64,000 nt of DNA from positions 310,001-374,000 of the forward strand of contig JADKDE010000002.1 of assembly GCA_016718505.1 (NCBI GenBank), given 5' to 3'. The notes below the pieces were generated by a model, which saw only the letters and a program-made list of their open reading frames with translations, was not told the origin of the DNA and did no database searches. The position numbers were made by a program, and so were the translations under genes. Of the stretch, positions 20,002-28,961 are shown piece after piece. Positions within the stretch are counted from its first letter, which is position 1; each line of letters begins with the position of its first letter. This DNA comes from Saprospiraceae bacterium. GTDB lineage: Bacteria; Bacteroidota; Bacteroidia; Chitinophagales; Saprospiraceae.

Positions 20002-21444
20002 TTAAAGTTGGCCTCGTCTATTTTCCAATTCCCGTTTGATTTCAATTATTTTCTCCTCGGATAGGCTATAATCTTTCATAACATAGATGGCTAAAAGTGC
20101 TGTCACTGCAGGTACGATGATATCTGCCAATCTTAAATTGTTCATGGTTTCTAAACTTTGGGTTGCCGCATTTTGATCAAAACCTACAACTTTGAGAATG
20201 TAACCACCAGCGACAAGCGCCAGACCTTGTCCAAGCTTTACCATCCACCAGTAAATAGCACCAAACGTACTTTCTTTTCTTGGCATTCCATTCTCTAATT
20301 CATCCAAATCGCATACATCAGCAGTCATACTCATCATGAGTAAAAACAAACTACCAATACCAAAGACCATAAACGGCAGTGGAAAAAACATTAGATAAGG
20401 ATTGGAAGGATTAAAACCCCACCATTTTAGAATATATCCAATGACAGAAATTGCTGTTGCGATCAAAAAAGCATTTTTCTTTCCATACTTATTTGATAAG
20501 AAAGTTACAATTGGTATGACTAAAAGGGCTGTAAATATGGCACTTACGGTGGAAAACCATGCGGGCCAATTGCCAGCGGCCTTGTAATCGCCATTGAATA
20601 GATAAAATACAATGATGAAAAAACTAAAACTAGCTACCATCTGAAAGCCATTAAATACCAAAAATGTGGCACCACAGAGTTTTACAAATGCCTTGTTTTT
20701 AAAAATCTGAACTATACTTTTAATTAAGCCTTTAAAGTTTTCTGCAATATTAGATATTGATAATTCAGCTCGATCCGTTATCGCTGACTGATCCACTTCT
20801 TTACAAAATATTGCCGGCAGGACACCTAGCACGATGCAAATTCCACCAACAAAATAGGATAATGTTCTCACGCCTTGGACTTGGGTGGGAAATATATCTG
20901 GATTAGCTATAATTACCCAAAACCAAGGGACAATCATCCAAGCAATTTGCCCAGTGAATTGTGCATAAGCCATTAACTTTGTCCGTTCATTATAATCAGT
21001 GGACATCTCATAGCTGAGCCCAATCAAAGGAGTCGCGAACATAGCATTGCCAGTAATATAAATCAATGAAATCAAAATAAAGTACCAAAAATTGAACATT
21101 TGACTATTATTCTCGTCCAGCTGCCATAACAATATGAATAATAACCCAGAAAAAATGGCTCCAATGAAAATATAAGGTCTTCTTCTTCCATACTTAGAAA
21201 CCGTATTGTCAGAAATATATCCAATGATAGGATCAATAACTGCGTCAAAAATTCTCGGTATTCCACCTAAGAGTCCAGCTAAAAAAGGATCCATGCCGAA
21301 GCCTGTAAGTAAAAAAAAGGAAAACACTCCAAGTGCGCCGGGCATTAAATTATTGACCAAATGCCCCATTCCAAATGCGGTTTTTTCAATGAAAGATACC
21401 TTTTGGGTCGATGTCGAATTCATATTTCCTGCTTTATCACTCAT
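20002..21444 (-). CDS. GPH-family sugar:cation symporter
   Basis: An inner-membrane carrier of 480 residues with about 12 hydrophobic helices. The sequences GMDPFLAGLLGGIPRIFDAVIDP, IGYISDNTVSKYGRRRPYIF and the mid-protein NERTKLMAYAQ place it in the glycoside-pentoside-hexuronide family of the major facilitator fold. In this operon the likely cargo is a beta-1,3-gluco-oligosaccharide or glucose released in the periplasm. The start MSDKAGNMNSTSTQKVSFIEK is the usual cytoplasmic N-terminus. It sits 18 bp after the GH17 lipoprotein gene. Substrate assignment is by context only. Confidence 0.87.
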   Translation of the reverse strand: MSDKAGNMNSTSTQKVSFIEKTAFGMGHLVNNLMPGALGVFSFFLLTGFGMDPFLAGLLGGIPRIFDAVIDPIIGYISDNTVSKYGRRRPYIFIGAIFSGLLFILLWQLDENNSQMFNFWYFILISLIYITGNAMFATPLIGLSYEMSTDYNERTKLMAYAQFTGQIAWMIVPWFWVIIANPDIFPTQVQGVRTLSYFVGGICIVLGVLPAIFCKEVDQSAITDRAELSISNIAENFKGLIKSIVQIFKNKAFVKLCGATFLVFNGFQMVASFSFFIIVFYLFNGDYKAAGNWPAWFSTVSAIFTALLVIPIVTFLSNKYGKKNAFLIATAISVIGYILKWWGFNPSNPYLMFFPLPFMVFGIGSLFLLMMSMTADVCDLDELENGMPRKESTFGAIYWWMVKLGQGLALVAGGYILKVVGFDQNAATQSLETMNNLRLADIIVPAVTALLAIYVMKDYSLSEEKIIEIKRELENRRGQL

Positions 21445-21462
21445 GTTTTTCTATATTTAAAT

Positions 21463-22782
21463 CTAATTATTGGTTGTAGCTTTTTGCATTTTTAGGGCGC
21501 GTAAGGGCAATTCAACTTTTTCTAAAAGTGCTTGTTTGTCGCCATTATTTGATTTTGTAATCGGATGTCCATCTCTGGCAAGTCCTTTGAATTTTGCTTG
21601 ATCTACTAAGTTCCAAAGCGCATATTTGGCCTTTCCATCCATCGTAAATAATCCAAAATGATTTTCAGAACCCTGGGCATTATAGCTGTCTTTCCAGTGT
21701 TCGTCGAATGCTTCAAAATAAAAACAAGCCATATTGTTTTGTTGGCACCACTTCGTGATTAAATCGTAATACATCCCAGACTTAAATTCGTCTGTGGCCT
21801 TGGAACCCTTGTTGCCATATTTATCGTGATCCATGGTAGCCCAACCGGTTTCTCCGATGTGAATGGGTTTATTTTTGGCTATTTTATCAACATATTTTTT
21901 AACTGAATTATATTGTGATACGGCATAATCCAAGGCTTGCTTCATCAGCATCCTAGACTGTTGCTCCTTGTTTTTTTCATTATTTATACCTTCGAGACCC
22001 CAAAAAGATGGATTGTAATGGGTGTCGTGCATCGGATAAGTATGGATCGAAATATAATCAACCGCACGAATCAACTGCTCTAGGTCATGGTTGTGATATT
22101 CTGCGTCGCCGCCACCCCATGAAGCAAAATTATCCGAAGATGTGATGAGCAAATCTTGCGATAAGTCGCTTTGTTTTTTCAAATCTTGCAGATGATTTAC
22201 CCATTTTAAAATAAATCTGGGTTGTACATAATAAGCAGTAGCCCACTTGACCATTGCTTCATTGCCAACAGAAATGATCTTGACGATATCGGGATATTTT
22301 CTGGTGAGTTCAACAGCTTTTGCTATTTCTACTTTGTTCGCGTCACTTTCTTCATCGTGATCGACTGGCATATTCGTCCAAGCATTTTTACAATCAATCC
22401 ATGCCCCCAACATTACGTTCATTTCGAAGTTGTTATCTTGAGCCTTTAGTTCTTTGATGCACTCTAGCAATTGTGCAGCTTCGGGTAAATGTACATTGTA
22501 AGTCCGTATGAATTTTACGCCCATGGCAGCGATTATCTTTAGATCTTCGATTTGCTGTTGCCTCGTTGGGACTACTGCTCTGTCTTTGAGGCGATATCCA
22601 CCATAGCAGATGGCTTTATTGCCAGAGTCAGAGAGCAATTGTAATGTATTATTTTTTTGAAAATTAAAATTCTTTTTTGTGCTCATGCATCCAATGTTTA
22701 AAAATAGAAACAATAGAAAAAACAAGTAATTAACTTTTCCATTCAAGCAAAAAAATTTAGATATTTGAGTTAAATAATTCAT
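21463..22782 (-). CDS. GH17-family glucanase, lipoprotein
   Basis: A protein of 439 residues. A hydrophobic leader ends in NIGC with Cys32 as the lipobox cysteine, so it is probably an envelope lipoprotein. Acid/base Glu175 is in SVGNEAMVKW and the nucleophile Glu311 is in HIGETGWAT. The barrel also has FIRTYNVHLP and ISIHTYPMH, as expected for GH17-type beta-1,3-glucan hydrolases. The sequence is only distantly like the second GH17 of the operon. The ATG at 22782 overlaps the end of the phosphorylase gene by 26 bp, pointing to translational coupling; no alternative start preserves the leader. Substrate by family: beta-1,3-glucan (laminarin type). Confidence 0.85.
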   Translation of the reverse strand: MNYLTQISKFFCLNGKVNYLFFLLFLFLNIGCMSTKKNFNFQKNNTLQLLSDSGNKAICYGGYRLKDRAVVPTRQQQIEDLKIIAAMGVKFIRTYNVHLPEAAQLLECIKELKAQDNNFEMNVMLGAWIDCKNAWTNMPVDHDEESDANKVEIAKAVELTRKYPDIVKIISVGNEAMVKWATAYYVQPRFILKWVNHLQDLKKQSDLSQDLLITSSDNFASWGGGDAEYHNHDLEQLIRAVDYISIHTYPMHDTHYNPSFWGLEGINNEKNKEQQSRMLMKQALDYAVSQYNSVKKYVDKIAKNKPIHIGETGWATMDHDKYGNKGSKATDEFKSGMYYDLITKWCQQNNMACFYFEAFDEHWKDSYNAQGSENHFGLFTMDGKAKYALWNLVDQAKFKGLARDGHPITKSNNGDKQALLEKVELPLRALKMQKATTNN

Positions 22783-25700
22783 TTACATTTATATATACAT
22801 ATATTTTATCAATAATATCTGTCCTTCCAAATAGGTGTTCGCTCCTTTCTAACCCTAAGGATAATTCATTTGATAATCGCTCATTACCATCCTTTAACAT
22901 GATTTTCAAGCGATTGGAGTTGGATATTTCATAAATAATGGGTACCTGACAATATGTAAAAAATAGCTGTCCCTTTTGCAATTCGATGATTGATTTTTTT
23001 CCAGAAACATCATAATAGTCAAGCCTGGATTCTTCTTGAATGAAGTCATCAATTGTCAAAAGTTTAGGGCGAAATTTTAGCACTCCTTCTTGGATTTGAA
23101 TACCGAGATCTCCCCAAGTTCTCAGGATGTCTTCCTTTACTTGACCCGTCATACCAGGCTGTTGGGCCCCTTTGTGGCTTGGTGTGTGTGAATATGGGTC
23201 TGATGGAAAAGCTCCGTATTGATTGGGCGCTTTATTCACCCCAATTCCTTCCACTATTTCGTTATATATACTCTGCATTTTGGGCAAATCACGCGTGGTT
23301 TCTGCTGAGTTTATCAAGGTCTCCTGCGTGGAAAGGGCAAGTTTTGAAACCATATGCCAGTATATAGATCCCAATCCCTCATAGGAAAAGAAGGTGCCTG
23401 AACGCCCCGTAAATGCCTTGTGATTGAAGACTTTTTCATAAATATTTTCTAAATAAGCCTTTTCTCGATTAGAGTCTAAACCCTGAAATATTTCATCGTC
23501 GATATTTGAAATGGTTTCTCTTAAAACTCTGTTATTCTTTATGTGGGCAGCAAAGTGATATTTGCCGTCGTCATCTTTTAGGATGATGCTCCTGTTTCCA
23601 ATGGCGAGCAGTCTTTGCGCTAGTTTTGAATTTTCAGCATCTTCTTTAGCGATATTGTTTTTATCCCAAAAGCTGGCTAATTTTTTGTTGGGATACAATA
23701 AATAACTGCCTTGGTCTTCTCTCCATAGTTTTGAGGATTTTAAGGCGGTCAGTGTGTCTTGGACTTGAGAATCAATAAGTGCTTTGGATGCCAAAGCTGC
23801 AACTTGCCCTTCTAGCATTTCGTCCAAATGACTGATTTGATAATCGTTCTTGCCTAAAGTCAGCAGATTGTATGAATGGTATAAATTGTCTTTTCTTTTG
23901 TTGTTTTTTATTGTGTCATTTAAATATTCTTTTGCATTATGGATGAATTTTAAGACATTAATTCTATCCAAAAATTTCTTTTCGCTTGAAAAGCCATGCT
24001 CATAAATATTCCATCGAAAATCAGAGGCAGCATAGCCAAGGGCATCTAGGAAAAGCCTATTTTTGGTATAATCAGGTGCTTTACCCAATAATTCACTAAA
24101 GCTCAGATATATGGCCGTTACCTTTTCGAAAAATTCAAAGAATTCTACCGAGACTTCAAAAGTTTTGGATTTTGAATGTACCAATAACTCTTCAAAAAAT
24201 AACAAAAACCGGTGAATATGAAACGCAGTAACCATCGATAAACCATTGCCTACCAGGGCATTGTTCGCATCATTCCATTCGGGTCTTTGCGTATTCATCC
24301 AAATGCCGCCATCCATCACAAAATTGCATAGTTTGGGTAGGAGAGAGGCTAATAGTTTTTCGATAAGGTTGACGTAATGGATTTGTCCTCCAGCATTTTT
24401 CAATAAGATGCTATTGGTTCCGTTGCGATTTATTTCGCTTTTTAAGGCTTTATCTTTTTGATGTGAGAAGATGATTGTGTCCTTTGGATTTGACAGAATC
24501 TCCTCATATTTTTTGATTTGGTAAGGAATATCCGAATAAACGAACCATTTTTGTCCTAATAAATCACAGCACTCAAGAGGTTTTATTTTGTGTAATTTTT
24601 CAAGTAAATAAAGTAAATAAATAATCTGATGGTCGCCCCAATATCCTACATAAGCCCAGGGATTATCGGGTTCTATCACTTCCCAGTCCACTCCATATTT
24701 ATCGATTCGGTAGGGATTATAGCCGTCAAAAGTAGAGCTATTCACGAATTTTGATATCATCCCCGTAAGATAGCCGGGAAAAGAACAAGACAAGGCCTCC
24801 CAATTCTGAAAAACATCACGCCAGTTGCCTTCATATTCAAATGCTGGTTTACCCGTTTTTTGATCGATTAAGTTGATGTTGAATTTATTCCAAGGACGGC
24901 TGGGATCGCCATGTCTGCGACTAAACCTAAGTGGCAAATACTGATAAGCCAAACGAATCAAATCTGGGTCATTGGTTTCAATTGCTTTTGAGCAAATGCT
25001 ATTTCGGTTGGTTTTTGGGGAGAAATTTGAAACAAATTTGAAATATTTATCCTTATCAGAATGGCTGGATTTGCAAAAATAATGGAAGAAATCTAGAGTA
25101 TCTATGGTATAATTATCAGCGAAGACACCGCCTCTCATAATATTGAACAAAACATTGGAAATATGTCTCGCATTTTCCATTTTATTAGACGTGCAAAGGA
25201 TCCCATCAGCGGAAGAGATTAAAGATTTTAGGTCTTCACTTCCTTTGGAGATGTCTGCTTGTAAATCACTAATAATGTTGTTATTGTTTAATAACTCGTT
25301 TTTTAATTTGGTGATTTTCGCAATGTCTTGGTATACGTCTGCTACTAAATACCAGGACTTAGATTCTAGTGAATTTAAACTAAAGTTGGCATTAAACGCA
25401 TAATTTCCCCTCTTCCCACAAGTTTCGGTCTCTTCTATAAGGCTGGCATTTGCTTGAAAATATTTTTCCTTTGCAAAGTTCAAAGAAATTTTCGATACAT
25501 CGAATCCAGATGACCAAACTGTATTAGCCAAAAGCGCTTCGGCGGGTTCAGCATTGTCCGCTATCAAGGAGCCAAGACGATAAAGCGCCAAGCCCGTTCT
25601 GCGATCCAATTCACATATTTTGTAGGCATCTACGAGATTGCTGAATGCATTTTGAAGTGGGCTATCCACTCCAGCAGGGAGTATGTTTTTGAAGCCATCC

Positions 25701-26230
25701 AACAAGTTTATTTGGACTGTCTTTGTGCCTTCATTAGCCAAAATTGATTTTTTTACAAATCCATATTTTTGACTTAAGTTCCAATGCAATTGGTATCGAA
25801 GCTGCAGATTCTCATTGAATTCCTCAAATATTATGGCATTATGAAATATACTCTTGTACAGATTTCGGGATATTGAATATCGAGATGGTACTTCATCGCA
25901 GAAAGGTTTCCAAAAAAAATCTACACCCTCGATAAGCCCTGAAATCAAGGCTTTTGGCCCTGTCGTGTGACGCATATCGTTCAACTTGTCTTCGGTGTAA
26001 TAAGGGAATAAAGCATGGTCGGAATTCCTCCTTCCCGCGGTCATCCCTCCAGCGCTAGAAATATAAAGCCAGTGGTCTGAGTTGCTTACGATGGTCATGA
26101 AAAATGGATCCAAGAGGTCGTAATTGGCCATTTTTAAATACTCGAGACCTTCAATGTTTACAAAGGAAAGTTCCACTTCTTTTGAAGCCTTTGATGTTGA
26201 TATTTTATCTTTAATTAATGAATTTGACAT
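22757..26230 (-). CDS. GH149-like beta-1,3-oligoglucan phosphorylase
   Basis: A protein of 1157 residues without a signal peptide. The N-terminal part has SSAGGMTAGRRNSDHALFPY, the large-domain fold of GH94/GH149-type phosphorylases. The presumed general acid is Asp654 in RPEWNDANNALVGNGLSM, equivalent to the DWND-type motif of GH94. Length and motif fit GH149, whose known members phosphorolyse beta-1,3-gluco-oligosaccharides to glucose-1-phosphate. Context supports this strongly: GH16, two GH17 and a sugar symporter are in the same operon. It would act in the cytoplasm. The family call is from memory of motifs, not from a search; GH94 or GH161 are the alternatives. It starts 10 bp after the GH16 stop. 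Confidence 0.75.
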   Translation of the reverse strand: MSNSLIKDKISTSKASKEVELSFVNIEGLEYLKMANYDLLDPFFMTIVSNSDHWLYISSAGGMTAGRRNSDHALFPYYTEDKLNDMRHTTGPKALISGLIEGVDFFWKPFCDEVPSRYSISRNLYKSIFHNAIIFEEFNENLQLRYQLHWNLSQKYGFVKKSILANEGTKTVQINLLDGFKNILPAGVDSPLQNAFSNLVDAYKICELDRRTGLALYRLGSLIADNAEPAEALLANTVWSSGFDVSKISLNFAKEKYFQANASLIEETETCGKRGNYAFNANFSLNSLESKSWYLVADVYQDIAKITKLKNELLNNNNIISDLQADISKGSEDLKSLISSADGILCTSNKMENARHISNVLFNIMRGGVFADNYTIDTLDFFHYFCKSSHSDKDKYFKFVSNFSPKTNRNSICSKAIETNDPDLIRLAYQYLPLRFSRRHGDPSRPWNKFNINLIDQKTGKPAFEYEGNWRDVFQNWEALSCSFPGYLTGMISKFVNSSTFDGYNPYRIDKYGVDWEVIEPDNPWAYVGYWGDHQIIYLLYLLEKLHKIKPLECCDLLGQKWFVYSDIPYQIKKYEEILSNPKDTIIFSHQKDKALKSEINRNGTNSILLKNAGGQIHYVNLIEKLLASLLPKLCNFVMDGGIWMNTQRPEWNDANNALVGNGLSMVTAFHIHRFLLFFEELLVHSKSKTFEVSVEFFEFFEKVTAIYLSFSELLGKAPDYTKNRLFLDALGYAASDFRWNIYEHGFSSEKKFLDRINVLKFIHNAKEYLNDTIKNNKRKDNLYHSYNLLTLGKNDYQISHLDEMLEGQVAALASKALIDSQVQDTLTALKSSKLWREDQGSYLLYPNKKLASFWDKNNIAKEDAENSKLAQRLLAIGNRSIILKDDDGKYHFAAHIKNNRVLRETISNIDDEIFQGLDSNREKAYLENIYEKVFNHKAFTGRSGTFFSYEGLGSIYWHMVSKLALSTQETLINSAETTRDLPKMQSIYNEIVEGIGVNKAPNQYGAFPSDPYSHTPSHKGAQQPGMTGQVKEDILRTWGDLGIQIQEGVLKFRPKLLTIDDFIQEESRLDYYDVSGKKSIIELQKGQLFFTYCQVPIIYEISNSNRLKIMLKDGNERLSNELSLGLERSEHLFGRTDIIDKIYVYINVNELFNSNI

Positions 26231-26240
26231 ACCTTTTTAT

Positions 26241-27056
26241 CTATTGATATACCCTTACATAGTCTATATACATGGTTTGTGGAAATGGTGTGTCTATGTT
26301 TACATATCCCACGTATGTACCCCCGATGGCAACATTTAAAATCAAGTAAAACTCTTGATCAAACACCCAATTGCCTTTCGCCTGGCTTCTTTCGGTTCTT
26401 TGGTATAAGTAATTATCGACAAAATAATCTACCTTGTCTTGGTTCCATTCGATTGAAAAAGTATGAAAGTTAGTATCAAATCTATTGTTGATTAAAGCGT
26501 ATCTTTGAGTTATGGAATTTCCCGCACTATAGCCAGGTCCGTGCATACTCCCGTACATGACATTTGGTTCTTGACCTTTAAGTTCCATGATATCTATTTC
26601 TCCGCAAGTGGGCCAACCTACTTGATCCACATTGGTCCCAAGCATCCAAAAAGCAGGCCAAACTCCTGGTCCGTAGGGGCATTTTATCCTAGCTTCTATT
26701 TTTCCATATTTGGGGCTAAATTTACCTTGAGTTTTGATTCTCGAAGAAGTAAAGCTGGCTCCAGCAAAATTTTCTTTTCTCGCTGTAATCGTTAGATTGC
26801 CTTTGCCATCAAGCGAGATATTTTCTTTTTTGTCTGTATAGTATTCCAATTCTTGATTGCCCCATCCATTATTTCCCCTTCCGATATCATGCGTCCATTT
26901 TGTAGTATCAATGCCATTGGTCTGATTCGCTGTAAATTCATCGCTCCATACCAAGTTCCATTGCTTTTGATCCAATTCCTGTATATTTTCAGTTTTGCAG
27001 GAGGCTAAGAAAAATGCAAATAACCCAAACAATATAAATTTAGTCTTTATAGTCAT
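26241..27056 (-). CDS. GH16-family endo-beta-1,3-glucanase (laminarinase), lipoprotein
   Basis: Start taken at the ATG at 27056 (MTIKTKFILFGLFAFFLASC), which gives a lipoprotein signal with Cys20; the upstream ATG at 27110 overlaps the preceding gene and has no leader. The mature protein has the GH16 jelly roll: FSPKYGKIEARIKCPYGPGVWPAFWML, then the catalytic EIDIME (Glu153 nucleophile, Asp155, Glu158 acid/base). The insertion form ExDxxE and WGNQELEYYT fit bacterial laminarinases. The length is 271 residues, catalytic domain only. As a surface or periplasmic lipoprotein it would cut long beta-1,3-glucan (mixed-linkage glucan is possible). Confidence 0.92.
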   Translation of the reverse strand: MTIKTKFILFGLFAFFLASCKTENIQELDQKQWNLVWSDEFTANQTNGIDTTKWTHDIGRGNNGWGNQELEYYTDKKENISLDGKGNLTITARKENFAGASFTSSRIKTQGKFSPKYGKIEARIKCPYGPGVWPAFWMLGTNVDQVGWPTCGEIDIMELKGQEPNVMYGSMHGPGYSAGNSITQRYALINNRFDTNFHTFSIEWNQDKVDYFVDNYLYQRTERSQAKGNWVFDQEFYLILNVAIGGTYVGYVNIDTPFPQTMYIDYVRVYQ

Positions 27057-27069
27057 AATTATTGTTTTT

Positions 27070-28944
27070 TTATCTTCTAAAATAAATATTGTCAATATAG
27101 ATATCTCCATTTCCTTCGAATTTGAATTGCATAACTTTTGAAAGATCTACAGGAGCAAAAGAACTCAGTGGTATATCTATACTCGACCATCCAGTAGTAG
27201 GGACGGTAAGTGAAACTGGCTTCTCTACTGGACCTGGAGATATAATATATACATTCAGATTGGAAGCATTTGATGACCAAAAATCCAAATGAAGGAAGCC
27301 CAAATTCGAGACATTTTGGTTGGAGCCAATTTGGATACCTTGGTAGTTCAATCCAGCAAATTTCAATACACGATTGTTATTAAAATTTAATTCGCTTACT
27401 CTTGTCGATTGACCCCAGTTTGGATTTAGATTGGAATTGGCTACATTGGTGTATGAATCGCTATAAATCGAAATGACATCAGCCGCAGGATATGTCGGTG
27501 CAGAAGGAGCTGCAGTGGGTGCATCTGGTACCTGTGTGTCTGCTTTATAAAAATAAACGTTGTCTATATAGACATTGGGAAGATCTCCTGAAAGTACGAG
27601 CTGGGCAAGATTATTTTTTCTTGTCAAACCGGAAAAATTGCTCAATGGAATATCAAAACTTATCCATTGACCCGTGGCTAATTTGGGTTTTGTAAATGAA
27701 AGTTCATGTGAAGAATCATCATTGCCTCCGTAGGCATTATTAGGTCCAAAATCGACCAAAAGGATTTTGAAACTTTTTGGTAAATCGGTGTTATCTGGCG
27801 TCCATATATCTATGTGAAAATGAGTCATTGTTGAGACATTCAGAGTTTGAGATACAAGCTCTATTCCTACAAAATTTAAGTTTTTATATTTTATGACATC
27901 ATCATTTTGTATTTTAATGAAGGACTCTTCTGCGGTTGAAAACTGCCAATGCGTATTCCAGGTATCGACAGGGACATTGGTGTATTTATTTGAAAAAAGT
28001 GAAAGAACGTTGCTGCTTTGTTTATCGGGAATGGGTGCTGGAGCAGAGGGTTGTGGTAGTGCCGAAATGGACTTTACCAATAAAGATCCCTTGGAAGTGC
28101 TACCATTGGATATTGCAGTTATCAAGGCTGCTCCTTGATTTTTAACGGTTATTAAACCATTATCATCAACTGTGGCAACATTCTCATCAGAGCTTTTGAA
28201 TTTATAAAAACCTGCAGAAGTTGAAACCACTTGATTTAAACCATTAGGTAGATTGATGATGCTTTGAAATCCACTCAATGATATTTTTTCACCAATTTCA
28301 GCAGAAACCGTAACATCCTTGCTTTCCATAATACCTGAGGTCAAATGCCCTAAAGTACCTAGGTTTTCAAACTTTACTTCGTCAAACCATAGAGTATATC
28401 CTCTATCGTTTTCAGGGCCTTCAGAGTAAAAAAACATGCCTCGCTCGTCTTTGAGTAAGGATGCGTCAGGGATTGGGATATAGTATTTTTGCCAATTGGT
28501 GTTGACTTTTACCGCATTTAGGATTGTAATATATTTGTTTAATCCTAGATCATTTCCAAAACCTACCACATCAATTTCGGCTGCTTTGGAAGCCTTTGCC
28601 CAAAAACTTAGGACATTGTACGATGACAAATCTCGACCCACCGATGTAAAATAGGTTCCTCCAGCGTAGGCACCTCTTGGATCATTGAGGTCTGGTACGT
28701 CAATTTTCATCGAAGCTGTGGAATTGTTATAAGTATTTGTTTTGTCCACAGTAAATGCGGTGACGACTGAATTCGAAAAGGCAGCATAGTTCAATCCACT
28801 GCTGAATCCATCGATGAAAACCTCTGGATCGTGGGATAATTTTGGGCTGCCCAAAGAATCTACATCCCTTTTGCAACTCCAAAACAAACTAAAAATTGCC
28901 AAACAAGAAATCAATAATCGCTGAACCATAATATATTTTTTCAT
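27070..28944 (-). CDS. Glycan-binding lipoprotein with BIG2-like domain and operon-specific modules
   Basis: A protein of 624 residues. The leader ends FSLFWSC with Cys24, so it is a lipoprotein. Domains in order: a beta-sandwich carbohydrate-binding-like domain (about 35-195, with SFWAKASKAAEIDVVGFG and YTLWFDEVKFENLG), a bacterial Ig-like domain (about 205-295, ENVATVDDNGLITVKNQGAALITA), a module clearly homologous to the six-module T9SS protein (about 310-470, NKYTNVPVDTWNTHW to DNVYFYK), and a second, more diverged module (about 480-624, DSYTNVANSNLNPNWGQS to DNIYFRR). There is no catalytic site and no T9SS tail. It probably holds glucan at the surface, as a functional substitute for SusD/SGBP proteins. 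It is 17 bp after the barrel-fusion gene. Confidence 0.82.
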   Translation of the reverse strand: MKKYIMVQRLLISCLAIFSLFWSCKRDVDSLGSPKLSHDPEVFIDGFSSGLNYAAFSNSVVTAFTVDKTNTYNNSTASMKIDVPDLNDPRGAYAGGTYFTSVGRDLSSYNVLSFWAKASKAAEIDVVGFGNDLGLNKYITILNAVKVNTNWQKYYIPIPDASLLKDERGMFFYSEGPENDRGYTLWFDEVKFENLGTLGHLTSGIMESKDVTVSAEIGEKISLSGFQSIINLPNGLNQVVSTSAGFYKFKSSDENVATVDDNGLITVKNQGAALITAISNGSTSKGSLLVKSISALPQPSAPAPIPDKQSSNVLSLFSNKYTNVPVDTWNTHWQFSTAEESFIKIQNDDVIKYKNLNFVGIELVSQTLNVSTMTHFHIDIWTPDNTDLPKSFKILLVDFGPNNAYGGNDDSSHELSFTKPKLATGQWISFDIPLSNFSGLTRKNNLAQLVLSGDLPNVYIDNVYFYKADTQVPDAPTAAPSAPTYPAADVISIYSDSYTNVANSNLNPNWGQSTRVSELNFNNNRVLKFAGLNYQGIQIGSNQNVSNLGFLHLDFWSSNASNLNVYIISPGPVEKPVSLTVPTTGWSSIDIPLSSFAPVDLSKVMQFKFEGNGDIYIDNIYFRR

Positions 28945-28961
28945 AGCTAATGATTTTTAAA

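Noticed and set aside
22757..26230. Cellobiose or chitobiose phosphorylase (GH94)
   Set aside because: The protein is several hundred residues longer than typical GH94 and lies among beta-1,3-glucan enzymes; GH149 fits better, though this was not searched.
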